Below, one piece after another: positions 42,244-51,537 of a DNA stretch of 64,000 bases. Position 1 is the first letter of the stretch, and each line of letters begins with the position of its first letter. The position numbers were made by a program, and so were the translations under genes. The notes below the pieces were generated by a model. It was not told the DNA's origin. It made no database searches and saw nothing but the letters and a program-made list of their open reading frames with translations. Origin of the DNA: Nonlabens sp. MB-3u-79 (GTDB lineage Bacteria > Bacteroidota > Bacteroidia > Flavobacteriales > Flavobacteriaceae); the NCBI RefSeq assembly GCF_002831625.1, contig NZ_CP025116.1:806001-870000 (forward strand). The letters run 5' to 3'.

Positions 42244-44307
42244 TTATTCGAAGTCTGCGTCTTTAACCGTGTTCACTTCTACTTTTTGAACTTTAAATGC
42301 CAAGTCTCTACCCATCATTTGTTGGGTGATGGTCATCGGGAATTTTACACCGCTGGTTTCTTCGTAGTCGCTGTACTTAATCATCGTACTTACTTCCTGA
42401 CCTTGTGCTTTCACCTTAGACTCTTGACCTACCATAAGTCCTGTTTTTACATCGTAAAAAGTCTTCTTGCTGTCTGACCACTTGATGACATAGACTTGGT
42501 TATCACCCATCATCTCAGCACCAGCTAAAGTTGCTTTTTCTGGAGTATAGAGTTCAGGGAAAAACATAGCTTCTTCAACTGCTGGCTGTGCATCTTCTCC
42601 AGTAAGCTCCTGACTGCCGCCCATACCACTTACCATTGCTTTACCGTCTGCATAGGTTTGCTTTGCAACCGTGTTACCTCCCATTTTGATGGTTTGGTTC
42701 CACTTGTTTCCTTTGGCGCGTTTTACATCGAGAATTAACTCTCCCATAGGTGCCGTATAAACAGCAAAATAAGAAGTAGAGTTTAAAGCTACTACAGCGT
42801 CTTTACCTCCTAATGCTTTGATGTAGTCGTCCAGCACCGTTTGTGCCGTTAAGCCAGCCGGAATCTTAATTGTAGATGGACGTTCTGTCTCATTTGCATT
42901 CTTATCGTAAAATTTAATAGGTACTGTTTTACCGTTCAAAGTCATTTTTTCTAATGGCTCAAGGATATCCCCTGCTTTTCCTACTAATACAATACGTAAG
43001 TTGTCTGGGCTTAAATACTTATTTGCCACACGCTTTACATCTTCCTTAGTTACTTTATCAATGTTTGCAATAAAGTTTTTGTAGAAGTCTTTATCCAACT
43101 CATTCTTTTCAATAGTAATAGCGCGACTGGCAACAACTGCTTTATCTTCAGATTGCATGATAAAGTTACCTAGGTATTTTGCCTTTGCTGTAGCAAGCAT
43201 TTCATCTTCTACATATTCATCTCTAATTCTATTCAATTCTTTAAAGGTTTCCACAACCGCACTGTCTGTTACTTCATTACGCACTTTTGCACTTGCTGAG
43301 AAGGTTCCTTTATAGTTTCTACCTGTTCCTATATTAGAACGCGCTCCATAGGTATATCCATTTTCTTCACGCAAATTCATGTTTAAGTAAGAACCGAAAG
43401 AACCACCGAACACATAGTTAGCTATAAGAACAGCATAATAATCTGGGTCGCTCATTTTTAATTCAGAAAGGCTCAATACAGCAAGCTCCGTTTGTACCGC
43501 ATTAGGCACATCAATCAAGTTGATTTGAGTTTCGCTTACATCAGATAGCTCAGGAAGAACAGGCTCTGGAGCAATTCCTTTTTCCCAATCACCAAAGTAT
43601 TTCTTTACTAGTTTTTTTGCTTCCTTCTTCTCGATATCCCCTGTAATCACTAAGTAACCCTTAGATGGCTTAAAGTAATCTGCATAAAACTTCTTAACGT
43701 CTTCTAAAGTTACACTGTTGAGGGTTTCTTCTGTAGAAAACTCTCCAGCTGGATGATCTTTACCGTAGACCAAAGCACCACGAACTTTACCAGCAATGGC
43801 AGCTGCACTGTTCTCCCCTGCTTTCAACCCTTCGATAGCTTGAGACTTTTCAAAATCCAATTCTTTTTGAGTAAAATTAGGTTTGAAAGCTGCCTCAGCA
43901 AAAAGGTCAAAAATTTCATTTGTGTATTTTGAAAGACCGCCAGCAAAACCGCCACCTACTCCTACAAAAATATTAGCTCCTAAAAAGTCTACTTTTTCAT
44001 TGAATTCTTCTTTAGAAGTTTCTGTAGAACCTTTTCCGATTAAAGAACCAGTTAAAGACTGTACACCAGCTTTATCTCCTTCAAAAATAGGAGGGTTGTT
44101 CAAGTCTAGGTTCATGCTTATGGTAGGTAACTTTTTATCAGTCACTACAAGAACTTGAAGGCCGTTCTTTAATTCAAACGTGTATGGTTTACCTAAGTTG
44201 ATCTCTGGAGTAGGACCTGAATTAGGTATTACCGATCTATCTATTTGTGCAATGGCAGTAATTCCCGTAAGGAACAGTACCATTAAAAATATAAGTTGCT
44301 TTTTCAT
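42244..44307 (-). CDS. M16-family protein, catalytically inactive, with C-terminal LolA-like domain
   Basis: A 687-residue secreted protein (signal MKKQLIFLMVLFLTGITAIAQ). It has the two-lobed M16 fold (about 35-470), but the zinc motif HxxEH is missing: the equivalent stretch reads GVQSLTGSLIGKGSTETS. That matches the non-catalytic subunit of two-component M16 peptidases. The C-terminal ~180 residues (about 495-687), starting LDDYIKALGGKDAV, look like an outer-membrane lipoprotein-sorting (LolA-type) beta fold. The gene follows the catalytic M16 gene with 8 bp between, so the two probably form a heterodimeric periplasmic peptidase. Confidence 0.82.
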   Translation of the reverse strand: MKKQLIFLMVLFLTGITAIAQIDRSVIPNSGPTPEINLGKPYTFELKNGLQVLVVTDKKLPTISMNLDLNNPPIFEGDKAGVQSLTGSLIGKGSTETSKEEFNEKVDFLGANIFVGVGGGFAGGLSKYTNEIFDLFAEAAFKPNFTQKELDFEKSQAIEGLKAGENSAAAIAGKVRGALVYGKDHPAGEFSTEETLNSVTLEDVKKFYADYFKPSKGYLVITGDIEKKEAKKLVKKYFGDWEKGIAPEPVLPELSDVSETQINLIDVPNAVQTELAVLSLSELKMSDPDYYAVLIANYVFGGSFGSYLNMNLREENGYTYGARSNIGTGRNYKGTFSASAKVRNEVTDSAVVETFKELNRIRDEYVEDEMLATAKAKYLGNFIMQSEDKAVVASRAITIEKNELDKDFYKNFIANIDKVTKEDVKRVANKYLSPDNLRIVLVGKAGDILEPLEKMTLNGKTVPIKFYDKNANETERPSTIKIPAGLTAQTVLDDYIKALGGKDAVVALNSTSYFAVYTAPMGELILDVKRAKGNKWNQTIKMGGNTVAKQTYADGKAMVSGMGGSQELTGEDAQPAVEEAMFFPELYTPEKATLAGAEMMGDNQVYVIKWSDSKKTFYDVKTGLMVGQESKVKAQGQEVSTMIKYSDYEETSGVKFPMTITQQMMGRDLAFKVQKVEVNTVKDADFE

Positions 44308-44315
44308 TTTGATAA

Positions 44316-46037
44316 TTATTTTTTGGTGATGGTAAATTCGGTTCTTCTAGATTGCTCAAATTCCTCGTCTGTGCATTTTTTACTTTCACAATCTATCACT
44401 GGATTTTCTTCTCCACGACCCACGGCTTTAACTCTGTTAGCAGCGATTCCCTTTTCAAGCAGGTAACCTCTTACAGCATCAGCACGTTTCTGAGATAAAG
44501 TTTTGTTGTAAGAGTCACTTCCTCTGATGTCTGTATAGGTTTCTGCAAGAATTTCCATAGACTCATTTTTATTCATCATGTTTACAATGCGATCTAACTC
44601 TTTACCAGCGCTATCAGTAATGACTGCTTTGTCATTGTCAAAGTAGATGGTATTGATTTGTAGTTTGTTGTCAACCACTTTTACATCTTCCACAACTTCC
44701 TTCATTTCTTCTTCTGTAGGAGCCGTTCCTGCGAGGTAATCTAACTCTAATCTTTGGTTAGGCATCAAATATTGATTTGCTACTCTTTTGATATCCTCAC
44801 GAGTAATACTTCTGTATACATCCAGCTCTTTATTGATCATACTTGTATCTCCCATCAACATATTGTAACGTGCTAATGAAGCTGCAATTCCTTCTACACG
44901 CGAATTTGAACTCACGTACTGAGCTTCAAACTGATTTTGAAGTTTTTGATACTCTCTTTCAGAAATGAGTTCTGTTTGAAGTTTTACAATCTCTTCATCC
45001 ATAACCTCAGCTAGTTTGCTCAGCTCTACGTCGCCTTTAGCAAGAGCTCCCATGGTATAAGTCCCGTAATCTTGGTTAGACTGACCAAAGGCCAATACCT
45101 GAAGTGCTATTTGCTCTTCATCTACCATTCTTTTTTGCATTCTAGAACTTGCTCCTCCTGTAAGAACCGCAGAAATATAATCGATAACATAAGCATCTCT
45201 TTCTACTGACTTAGGAGTAACATAAGAAAATATTTTAACAGGAATCTGAATATTAGCATCGTATTCTGTAGCATAACGAGTAGAAGTAATAGGTTCTTCC
45301 ACGATTACTGTACGCGTATTTCTAGATGCTTTATTCTCAATAGGACCAAAATAATCTTCGATCATTTTTTTGGTTTTGTTAATGTCTATATCCCCAGCAA
45401 CTACTAGAGTAGCATTGTTAGGGTTGTAGTATTTGTCATTGAAGGATTGAAATTCTGCCAGCTCGGCAGCATTTAAATCTTCCATAGAACCTATGACGCT
45501 CTGGCCGTAAGGGTGTTTTTTAAACAAATGCTTATCTATACCCGTTCTGTAAAGTATAGCTCCATAAGGTGCATTATCAATACGCTGGCGTTTTTCTTCT
45601 TTTACTACTTCGCTTTGAGTATCCACACCTATTTGTTCTATCTTAGGGTGCAGCATACGTTCACTTTCCATCCACAATCCTATTTCTAAATTGTTAGAAG
45701 GAAAAGTTTCATAATAATAGGTACGGTCCTGAGTGGTGTTTGCATTATTACTTCCACCATTTGCAGATACAATATCAAACCATTTACCTCTTTCTATATT
45801 CTCTGTACCTTCAAAAAGAAGGTGCTCAAAAAAGTGAGCAAAACCAGTTCTCCCTGGCTCCTCATCCTTTGCACCTACTTGGTACATAACACCAGTAGTA
45901 ACAACTGGCGCACCATTCTCTTGATGTAAAATAACGTGAAGCCCATTATCTAGATCATACTCGGTATATTTTACCTCTTGAGCAAAACCTGCTGCCGTTG
46001 CAAAGGCAACCGAAAGACTTAAAATAATTTTTTTCAT
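44316..46037 (-). CDS. M16-family zinc peptidase fused to an OmpA-like domain
   Basis: A 573-residue secreted protein (signal MKKIILSLSVAFATAAGFAQ). The M16 catalytic lobe has HFFEHLLFEGT (HxxEH, about residues 66-70) and the downstream Glu region (about 140). The second lobe is contracted. From about residue 450 the sequence becomes an OmpA/Pal-like peptidoglycan-binding domain (INTIYFDNDKAVI, TDIRGSDSYNKTLSQKRADAV, VKAVGRGEENPV). The fusion would tether the peptidase to the cell wall. It is the upstream partner of the non-catalytic M16 gene. Confidence 0.85.
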   Translation of the reverse strand: MKKIILSLSVAFATAAGFAQEVKYTEYDLDNGLHVILHQENGAPVVTTGVMYQVGAKDEEPGRTGFAHFFEHLLFEGTENIERGKWFDIVSANGGSNNANTTQDRTYYYETFPSNNLEIGLWMESERMLHPKIEQIGVDTQSEVVKEEKRQRIDNAPYGAILYRTGIDKHLFKKHPYGQSVIGSMEDLNAAELAEFQSFNDKYYNPNNATLVVAGDIDINKTKKMIEDYFGPIENKASRNTRTVIVEEPITSTRYATEYDANIQIPVKIFSYVTPKSVERDAYVIDYISAVLTGGASSRMQKRMVDEEQIALQVLAFGQSNQDYGTYTMGALAKGDVELSKLAEVMDEEIVKLQTELISEREYQKLQNQFEAQYVSSNSRVEGIAASLARYNMLMGDTSMINKELDVYRSITREDIKRVANQYLMPNQRLELDYLAGTAPTEEEMKEVVEDVKVVDNKLQINTIYFDNDKAVITDSAGKELDRIVNMMNKNESMEILAETYTDIRGSDSYNKTLSQKRADAVRGYLLEKGIAANRVKAVGRGEENPVIDCESKKCTDEEFEQSRRTEFTITKK

Positions 46038-46208
46038 TTGATAGTTTTTATATTTACTTACAAGATTAGTGTCTTACCCATATAAAACGTTACATAAAGT
46101 AATAAGACTTCCCAAAAATAATTCTTAAATGAATAAATCCGTTAAATTATAATCAAAATAACAGTAATATCTATTCATTATACCGAACTTTATAATCAAA
46201 ATCCATTT

Positions 46209-46664
46209 ATGAAAAACACACATACAACAAAGTACTCCATATTAATGGGGATAGCGCTCATTGTATATTTCCTAATTATCAATACCCTGGGATTTGCAAC
46301 ACAAAGCTATTTAAGCATCTTCAATGCGGTTATTGTCGGTGTTGGAATCTTCTATGTTATACGTGATACACACAAGAATAAGGAGGAGTTTGATTATTTT
46401 GAAGGTTTTGTATCTGGAATCAAATCTGGATTTGTAGCTACTTTAATATTTACAGTGTTCATGGCTATTTATCTTTTTGAAATAGATCTAGAATTAGCTC
46501 AAGAGTTAAAAAAACAAATTACAACCGCTGGAGATGGAGTTGAGTTTGCCTTATTGATATTTATACTTTTATCTGGATTTGCCACTTCCATAGTAACGCC
46601 ATTGCTGATTTTACCTATCTATCAAAAGTCTTGGAACACCAAAGAAACAAGAGGAAGACAATAG
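46209..46664 (+). CDS. DUF4199 family membrane protein
   Basis: A 151-residue protein with four predicted membrane helices (about 9-26, 32-52, 75-96 and 112-136). The FNAVIVGVGIFYVIRDTHKN and DYFEGFVSGIKSGFVATLIFTVF segments match DUF4199 proteins found in Bacteroidetes. No function is known. It stands alone upstream of the rplU promoter, on the same strand. Confidence 0.72.
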   Translation: MKNTHTTKYSILMGIALIVYFLIINTLGFATQSYLSIFNAVIVGVGIFYVIRDTHKNKEEFDYFEGFVSGIKSGFVATLIFTVFMAIYLFEIDLELAQELKKQITTAGDGVEFALLIFILLSGFATSIVTPLLILPIYQKSWNTKETRGRQ

Positions 46665-46711
46665 TCACTCCACCAAGAATCTAAAATAATACCTTATAAT
46701 TTGTTGATAAC

Positions 46712-46742
46712 TTTGGTAGTTAAGCTAATAGAGGTATATTTG
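46712..46742 (+). promoter_or_regulatory. Promoter of rplU-rpmA
   Basis: TTTG (46712-46715), a 19-bp spacer and TATATTTG (46735-46742), with the same geometry as the tig promoter. The predicted start is near 46749, 26 nt before the rplU ATG. Confidence 0.75.
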
Positions 46743-46774
46743 CAGCCCGAAATTAATCACATTAATCAACAATT

Positions 46775-47302
46775 ATGTACGCAATCGTAGAGATAGCAGG
46801 GCAACAATTCAAGATCGAGAAAGATCAAAAGTTGTTTGTACATCGTTTACAAGAAGAAGAAGGTGCATCGATCAACATCGATAAAGTTCTTCTTTTAGGA
46901 AATGGTGACAACATCACACTCGGCGCCCCAGCTATAGAAGGAGCATTTGCTGAAGCAAAAGTTCTGGGCCACCTAAAAGGTGACAAAGTAATCGTTTTTA
47001 AGAAAAAACGTAGAAAAGGATACCGTAAGAAAAACGGACACCGCCAGTATTTAACTCAAATTCAAATTTCTACAATTTCTGCTTCTGGTGGAAAGAAATC
47101 TGAAGCTAAGAAAGCGGCTCCGGTAAAAGAGGAAAAGCCTGTTGCTAAAACTGAAGATGCTCCTAAAGCAAAAGCAGCAAACAGCGCTACAGATTTAAGC
47201 AGCAACACTGTTGCAGAGCTTAGAGAAATGGCAAAAGACAGAGGACTTGAAGGATATTCAGCATTGAAAAAAGCTGAACTTATCGAATTACTCAGTAAAT
47301 AA
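46775..47302 (+). CDS. rplU: 50S ribosomal protein L21 with C-terminal SAP/Rho_N-like extension
   Basis: Residues 1-103 are a standard L21, including KVIVFKKKRRKGYRKKNGHRQ (about 71-91). After it comes a low-complexity Lys/Ala/Pro linker (about 105-140), and then NTVAELREMAKDRGLEGYSALKKAELIELL (about 144-173), a helix-extended-loop-helix unit of the SAP/Rho N-terminal/LEM-like type that may touch nucleic acid. L21 binds 23S rRNA. The extension, common in Flavobacteriia L21 proteins, makes this copy 175 residues instead of about 103. It is co-transcribed with rpmA (21-bp gap). Confidence 0.94.
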   Translation: MYAIVEIAGQQFKIEKDQKLFVHRLQEEEGASINIDKVLLLGNGDNITLGAPAIEGAFAEAKVLGHLKGDKVIVFKKKRRKGYRKKNGHRQYLTQIQISTISASGGKKSEAKKAAPVKEEKPVAKTEDAPKAKAANSATDLSSNTVAELREMAKDRGLEGYSALKKAELIELLSK

Positions 47303-47323
47303 TAACCTAAAAATTAGAACAAG

Positions 47324-47587
47324 ATGGCTCATAAGAAAGGAGTAGGTAGTTCGAAAAACGGAAGAGAATCAGAATCAAAACGCTTAGGTGTTAAAATTTT
47401 TGGTGGACAAGCTGCGATAGCAGGTAACATCTTAATCCGTCAGCGCGGTATGACTCACCATCCAGGTGAAAACGTATATGCTGGTAAGGACTTTACATTA
47501 CACGCAAGAGTAGACGGACTCGTGAAGTTTACTAAGAAAAGAAACGATAGATCATATGTATCTATAGTTCCTGTAGCTGAAGCTTAA
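47324..47587 (+). CDS. rpmA: 50S ribosomal protein L27
   Basis: An 87-residue L27. The N-terminus [22 protein letters not shown] and [22 protein letters not shown] are standard. It starts with AHKKG directly, so no cleavable N-terminal extension as in Firmicutes is present. It reaches the peptidyl-transferase centre. It is the second gene of the rplU-rpmA pair and ends at a strong terminator. Confidence 0.97.
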   Translation: MAHKKGVGSSKNGRESESKRLGVKIFGGQAAIAGNILIRQRGMTHHPGENVYAGKDFTLHARVDGLVKFTKKRNDRSYVSIVPVAEA

Positions 47588-47608
47588 GGAATATTTCTTT
47601 TAACATAT

Positions 47609-47646
47609 AAAACCCCAAATCGATTTTCTCGGTTTGGGGTTTTTTA
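47609..47646 (+). terminator. Terminator after rpmA
   Basis: AAAACCCCAAA (47609-47619) pairs with TTTGGGGTTTT (47633-47643), then TTTATTG. An 11-bp GC-containing stem. Confidence 0.88.
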
Positions 47647-47874
47647 TTGAAATCAATTAAAAAAAATTGGAGGGATCCATACCCAAACTCACTCCTATTT
47701 ATCTCTACATTAAATTGAAGAGTGTATAGAAAGATAAAAGCTTGAGGCCCTTTTTTATATAGAAAAGAAGGAATGCCAGCTATGCTCTCGAATCCTCTAT
47801 TTCTGACAAGCCTGCATACATAAGGTAAGTTGTAATAGGGAGTCCATCAAATACTAGATGATTATAGAATACAT
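47647..47874. other. Intergenic region with no recognised feature
   Basis: About 230 bp between the rpmA terminator and the convergent lipoprotein gene. No coding frame or repeat is recognisable. Confidence 0.3.
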
Positions 47875-48231
47875 TTACTTGGCTAATCCGGCCCTTCCCA
47901 ATTCTACTATTAGGGAGTCACAGAAAGCACCTTCATCCAGCTCGCCAGTATTTGCTATTTGAATGGTATATACGTCAGCAAAACCCGTCTGATCAACTAT
48001 AGAGGTGTCTCTTAGTGTGTTGAGACTGCTCACCAACCTAGAGATAGGCCAGTCTTTCATTTTGATGGAATCTCCTGTGATTTTAAGCCCTGCTTTACCG
48101 TAAACCCCGGCCGCATTGCCTCCTTGTATAAAGCCGTTGAGATGATCAGTAGCTACTTCCCTTTTAGAGAAATCTGTGGCACAAGAAGTGATGCATACTG
48201 CTATAAAAAGAACTGCAAAGAATTGCTTCAT
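47875..48231 (-). CDS. Small lipoprotein of unknown function
   Basis: A 118-residue protein with a lipoprotein signal (MKQFFAVLFIAVCITSC17). The mature part is small and has no recognised domain; GLKITGDSIKMKDWPISRLV and ADVYTIQIANTGELDEGAFCDSLIVE are visible. Its end lies 232 bp from the convergent rpmA terminator. It is followed by no obvious operon partner. Reality is supported by the clean lipobox and typical codon use; the function is unknown. Confidence 0.6.
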   Translation of the reverse strand: MKQFFAVLFIAVCITSCATDFSKREVATDHLNGFIQGGNAAGVYGKAGLKITGDSIKMKDWPISRLVSSLNTLRDTSIVDQTGFADVYTIQIANTGELDEGAFCDSLIVELGRAGLAK

Positions 48232-48323
48232 GGTAATGGCGTTGTTTTAGGTGGTACCAACTGTAAAGTAACGAAGATAAAGTTTCTTTATTCTAAAAAG
48301 AAATCATGAACCATTATAGCATA

Positions 48324-48366
48324 AAAAATCCTGATAAAATGTTTTGAGCATCTTATCAGGATTTTT
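48324..48366 (-). terminator. Terminator after the 72-residue conserved protein gene
   Basis: AAAAATCCTGATAA (48324-48337) and TTATCAGGATTTTT (48353-48366) form a 14-bp stem. On the minus strand it ends in a T run and lies 18 bp after the stop codon of the gene at 48385-48603. Confidence 0.82.
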
Positions 48367-48384
48367 ATTAATTATGTTAAAACT

Positions 48385-48603
48385 TTATGTTCTAATACCT
48401 TTAAGACGTTTCTCAATCTTTTGCTTCTTTACAGTAAGCAACTTCATAAGATCCATTAATTCTTCGTCTTTGGTTTCTTTGTAAACTTCGTTGATGCCAA
48501 GAATAAGCTCTTTAGCTTTTCTCGAAGAATGCACTCTATCGCTTGTCGACATGTTACTCATCGATGCTCCGAGCCATTCATTTGCGTCTTTTATTATATC
48601 CAT
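48385..48603 (-). CDS. Small conserved helical protein of unknown function
   Basis: A 72-residue, charged, probably all-helical protein: the N-terminal DIIKDANEWLGASMSNMSTSD is followed by helices with Lys/Glu-rich faces ending KKQKIEKRLKGIRT. No membrane segment or signal peptide is present. It resembles short conserved hypothetical proteins of Flavobacteria. It has its own terminator, and a palindromic element lies 19 bp upstream of the ATG. I do not recognise a function. Confidence 0.6.
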   Translation of the reverse strand: MDIIKDANEWLGASMSNMSTSDRVHSSRKAKELILGINEVYKETKDEELMDLMKLLTVKKQKIEKRLKGIRT

Positions 48604-48621
48604 TTTTGCTTCATTTAATTT

Positions 48622-48637
48622 CGCTTTCGCGAAAGCG
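48622..48637. repeat. Palindromic element, copy 11 (intergenic)
   Basis: Perfect palindrome, 19 bp upstream of the start codon of the 72-residue protein gene. Confidence 0.9.
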
Positions 48638-48718
48638 TATGTGTAAAATTCACTTACGCTTCAAAAGTTAAACTATTTTCTCGTATATCCTAACAAATAG
48701 TCTAATTTTAAGGAATTC

Positions 48719-50035
48719 TTAATACCTGTAATATTCTGGCTTATATGGCCCTTCTACTTTTACACCAATATAGTCAGCTTGATCTTTCTTTAATTCTGTA
48801 AGCTCTGCTCCCATTCTTTCTAAGTGAAGCGCTGCCACCTTCTCATCTAAATGTTTAGGCAACATATACACTTCATTCTCATAAGCATCTCTATTGTTCC
48901 AAAGTTCCATTTGAGCTAGCGTCTGATTGGTAAATGAATTACTCATTACAAAACTAGGGTGACCCGTTGCACAACCTAAATTAACGAGACGACCTTCAGC
49001 AAGAAGTATGATGTCTTTACCATCAATAGTATACTTGTCTACCTGTGGCTTGATCTCTACTTTAGTGTTTCCGTAGTTGTTGTTAAGGAAAGCTACATCT
49101 ATCTCATTGTCAAAGTGACCGATATTACAAACGATTACTTTATCTCTCATAGACTTAAAGTGTTCCCCACGTATAATGTCTTTGTTACCAGTAGTGGTAA
49201 TAACGATGTCTGCATTTCCTACTACATTCTCTAATTTCTTTACTTCAAAACCATCCATTACCGCTTGTAAAGCACAAATAGGGTCAATTTCAGTAACTGT
49301 AACTATAGATCCAGCACCTTTAAAAGAAGAAGCAGTTCCTTTTCCTACATCACCATAACCACAAACGACAACACGCTTACCAGCAAGCATGGTATCTGTA
49401 GCACGACGTACAGCATCTACAGCACTCTCGCGACAACCGTATTTGTTATCAAATTTAGATTTAGTTACAGAATCATTTACGTTAATGGCTGGCATTACCA
49501 GTGTTCCATTCTTCATACGCTCATACAGTCTGTGTACTCCCGTAGTGGTCTCTTCAGACAGCCCATTGATTCCTTTAGCTAATTCTGGAAACTGGTCAAA
49601 AACCATATTGGTTAAATCTCCCCCATCATCTAAAATCATGTTCAACTGCTTGCGATCCTCACCGAAGAAGAGCGTTTGCTCGATACACCAATTGAATTCC
49701 TCTTCATTCATACCTTTCCAAGCATAAACAGGAATTCCTGCAGCAGCTATAGCAGCAGCAGCGTGATCTTGTGTAGAGAAAATATTACAAGAAGACCAAG
49801 TAACGTCTGCTCCTAAAGCAACAAGTGTTTCAATTAATACGGCAGTTTGTATAGTCATGTGAAGACATCCAGCGATACGTGCCCCTTTAAGTGGCTGCTC
49901 TTCTTTGAATTCTTCTCTCAATGACATCAAGCCAGGCATCTCTGCTTCGGCTAATTCTATTTCTAGACGACCATACTCTGCAAGAGACATGTCTTTTACT
50001 TTATAAGGTACGTAAGGAACTGTTTTAGTGCTCAT
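48719..50035 (-). CDS. ahcY: Adenosylhomocysteinase
   Basis: A 438-residue NAD-dependent SAH hydrolase, which splits S-adenosylhomocysteine to homocysteine and adenosine. The N-terminal substrate domain has [16 protein letters not shown] and [18 protein letters not shown], the Rossmann motif is [18 protein letters not shown] (about 222-239), and the C-terminus KPEYYRY is the family's conserved end that contacts NAD across the dimer. A TAAGTTTG box (50127-50120, minus strand) lies about 85 bp upstream. No SAH riboswitch fold is apparent in the leader. It is divergent from the PPTase gene. Confidence 0.97.
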   Translation of the reverse strand: MSTKTVPYVPYKVKDMSLAEYGRLEIELAEAEMPGLMSLREEFKEEQPLKGARIAGCLHMTIQTAVLIETLVALGADVTWSSCNIFSTQDHAAAAIAAAGIPVYAWKGMNEEEFNWCIEQTLFFGEDRKQLNMILDDGGDLTNMVFDQFPELAKGINGLSEETTTGVHRLYERMKNGTLVMPAINVNDSVTKSKFDNKYGCRESAVDAVRRATDTMLAGKRVVVCGYGDVGKGTASSFKGAGSIVTVTEIDPICALQAVMDGFEVKKLENVVGNADIVITTTGNKDIIRGEHFKSMRDKVIVCNIGHFDNEIDVAFLNNNYGNTKVEIKPQVDKYTIDGKDIILLAEGRLVNLGCATGHPSFVMSNSFTNQTLAQMELWNNRDAYENEVYMLPKHLDEKVAALHLERMGAELTELKKDQADYIGVKVEGPYKPEYYRY

Positions 50036-50119
50036 AGACTTATTATTTTGGTAAGTAAATTGCTGACTGTTTAGAAATCAACAATTTAAATGCCTTTTTT
50101 ATTTATTAAATTGCGGGCG

Positions 50120-50127
50120 CAAACTTA
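50120..50127 (-). promoter_or_regulatory. -7 box of ahcY
   Basis: TAAGTTTG on the minus strand, about 85 bp before the ahcY ATG. The -33 partner is unclear. Confidence 0.4.
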
Positions 50128-50147
50128 CGAAATACTAGCCAATTTTC

Positions 50148-50783
50148 ATGCCAATTTTTCAAACCATTAACAACCGCGAGAACACTCAGATTTTTATCTG
50201 GAAAATCACGGAACCTGAAGCTTTTTTAAGAGCCGGCATAGTGTTGTCAGAAAACTCTGTGAATAGACTATCTACCATGAGCTCAGAATTGCACAGGCGT
50301 GGTTTTTTAAGTATCAGACACTTATTAAAAAAAGCGGGCTACAGCGATTTAGACCTCTATTATTCAGAGCATGGAAAACCTCACCTGACTGATCATAAGT
50401 ATATTTCCATCACTCACAGTTTTGAGTTTACGGCTATTATTATCAGTGATGTTCCTATAGGAGTCGACATCGAGAAGCAGCGCGATAAAATAAAGCGCAT
50501 CGCTCCTAAGTTTATAGGTTATGAAGAAAACTTCATTGCGTCCATAGAAGACCCCGTAAAAGAGCTTACGGTTGTTTGGGGAGCTAAGGAATCTATGTAC
50601 AAACTCTACGGTCATAAAGGACTGGGTTTTAAAGCGCATTGTCTTGTAGAGCCTTTTAGCATGCAAAGCGATCAAACAGTGGCTCGCATTGTTTTTAAAG
50701 ATGATCATCTAAAGTTTGACGTGTTTTTTAAAGAGGTAGAAAACTTTATGCTCGCCTACGTAATTCCTTCCCGCAATGCCTGA
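50148..50783 (+). CDS. 4'-phosphopantetheinyl transferase superfamily protein
   Basis: A 211-residue Sfp/AcpT-type transferase that activates acyl or peptidyl carrier proteins with the CoA-derived arm. The catalytic triad region is visible as GVDIEKQRDKIKRI (Asp107, Glu109) and VVWGAKESMYKLYG (Trp144, Lys147, Glu148). The N-terminal half is diverged, as in two-lobed PPTases. It overlaps the next gene by 8 bp. The substrate carrier cannot be predicted from this window. Confidence 0.85.
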   Translation: MPIFQTINNRENTQIFIWKITEPEAFLRAGIVLSENSVNRLSTMSSELHRRGFLSIRHLLKKAGYSDLDLYYSEHGKPHLTDHKYISITHSFEFTAIIISDVPIGVDIEKQRDKIKRIAPKFIGYEENFIASIEDPVKELTVVWGAKESMYKLYGHKGLGFKAHCLVEPFSMQSDQTVARIVFKDDHLKFDVFFKEVENFMLAYVIPSRNA

Positions 50784-51507
50784 GTTGCTCAAAAGTATAC
50801 AACAAGCAAATCGCAGTCTTGCTGTATTGATTGATCCAGAAAAAATGGAGTTGGATGCGATTGAAGCTTTCGCGAAAGCGATACCTCTAACCCTCTCTTC
50901 TTTAAAAAAAAAGTTACAGATCGACCAATTTTTCTTCTTTGTAGGTGGCAGTACGATGGAAAACACAGACATTAATCAATGGATCAAAAAACTAAAAGAG
51001 CATACTGATACCGCTGTAGTTCTATTTCCTGGCTCCCCAGAGCAACTCTCTGAAAATGCCGACGGGCTATTATTTCTAAGCCTTCTTTCTGGGCGTAATC
51101 CAGAATTTTTGATAGCGCATCAAGTAGCCGCGGCAATGCAGTTAAAAAAAACACATCTAGAGGTTATTCCAACGGGCTATCTTTTGATCGATGGCGGTAA
51201 AGAAACAGCTGTACAACGCGTTTCTAAAACAGTGCCTTTATCTCAAAATCATATTCAAAATATTGTAAATCACGCTTATGCAGCTGCGTTAATGGGAAAT
51301 CAATTGATCTATCTGGAGGCTGGAAGTGGTGCTGTGAAATCTGTTGCCGCAGAGATCGTGCGTGAAGTGAGTGCTCAAATAAATGTTCCGTTAATTGTAG
51401 GCGGTGGATTGAGAACTATAGCTCAAATAGAAGCAGTTTACAATGCTGGGGCAAAAATCGTGGTAGTAGGAACGGCAATTGAAGAGAATATCAATTGGAA
51501 TGGCTAG
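50776..51507 (+). CDS. pcrB: Geranylgeranylglyceryl/heptaprenylglyceryl phosphate synthase
   Basis: A 243-residue PcrB/GGGPS-family TIM barrel that joins a polyprenyl chain to glycerol-1-phosphate. LAVLIDPEKM (about 15-24), FFFVGGSTMENT (about 55), FPGSPEQLSENADGLLFLSLLSGRNPEFLIAHQV and YLEAGSGA (about 175), with LIVGGGLRT (about 212) as the phosphate loop. The palindrome encodes AFAKA at residues 31-35, within helix 1 after LDAIE. In Bacteroidetes these enzymes are widely conserved with the PPTase and ahcY. Confidence 0.92.
   Translation: MPELLKSIQQANRSLAVLIDPEKMELDAIEAFAKAIPLTLSSLKKKLQIDQFFFFVGGSTMENTDINQWIKKLKEHTDTAVVLFPGSPEQLSENADGLLFLSLLSGRNPEFLIAHQVAAAMQLKKTHLEVIPTGYLLIDGGKETAVQRVSKTVPLSQNHIQNIVNHAYAAALMGNQLIYLEAGSGAVKSVAAEIVREVSAQINVPLIVGGGLRTIAQIEAVYNAGAKIVVVGTAIEENINWNG
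50865..50880. repeat. Palindromic element, copy 12 (inside pcrB)
   Basis: AGCTTTCGCGAAAGCG, first base changed. Read in the AFAKA frame, residues 31-35. Confidence 0.88.
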
Positions 51508-51537
51508 CTTTGTGACGCTATAAAAATTTAAAGAAAA

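Noticed and set aside
50036..50120. SAH riboswitch upstream of ahcY
   Set aside because: The AT-rich leader shows no conserved pseudoknot or stem pattern of the SAH riboswitch.
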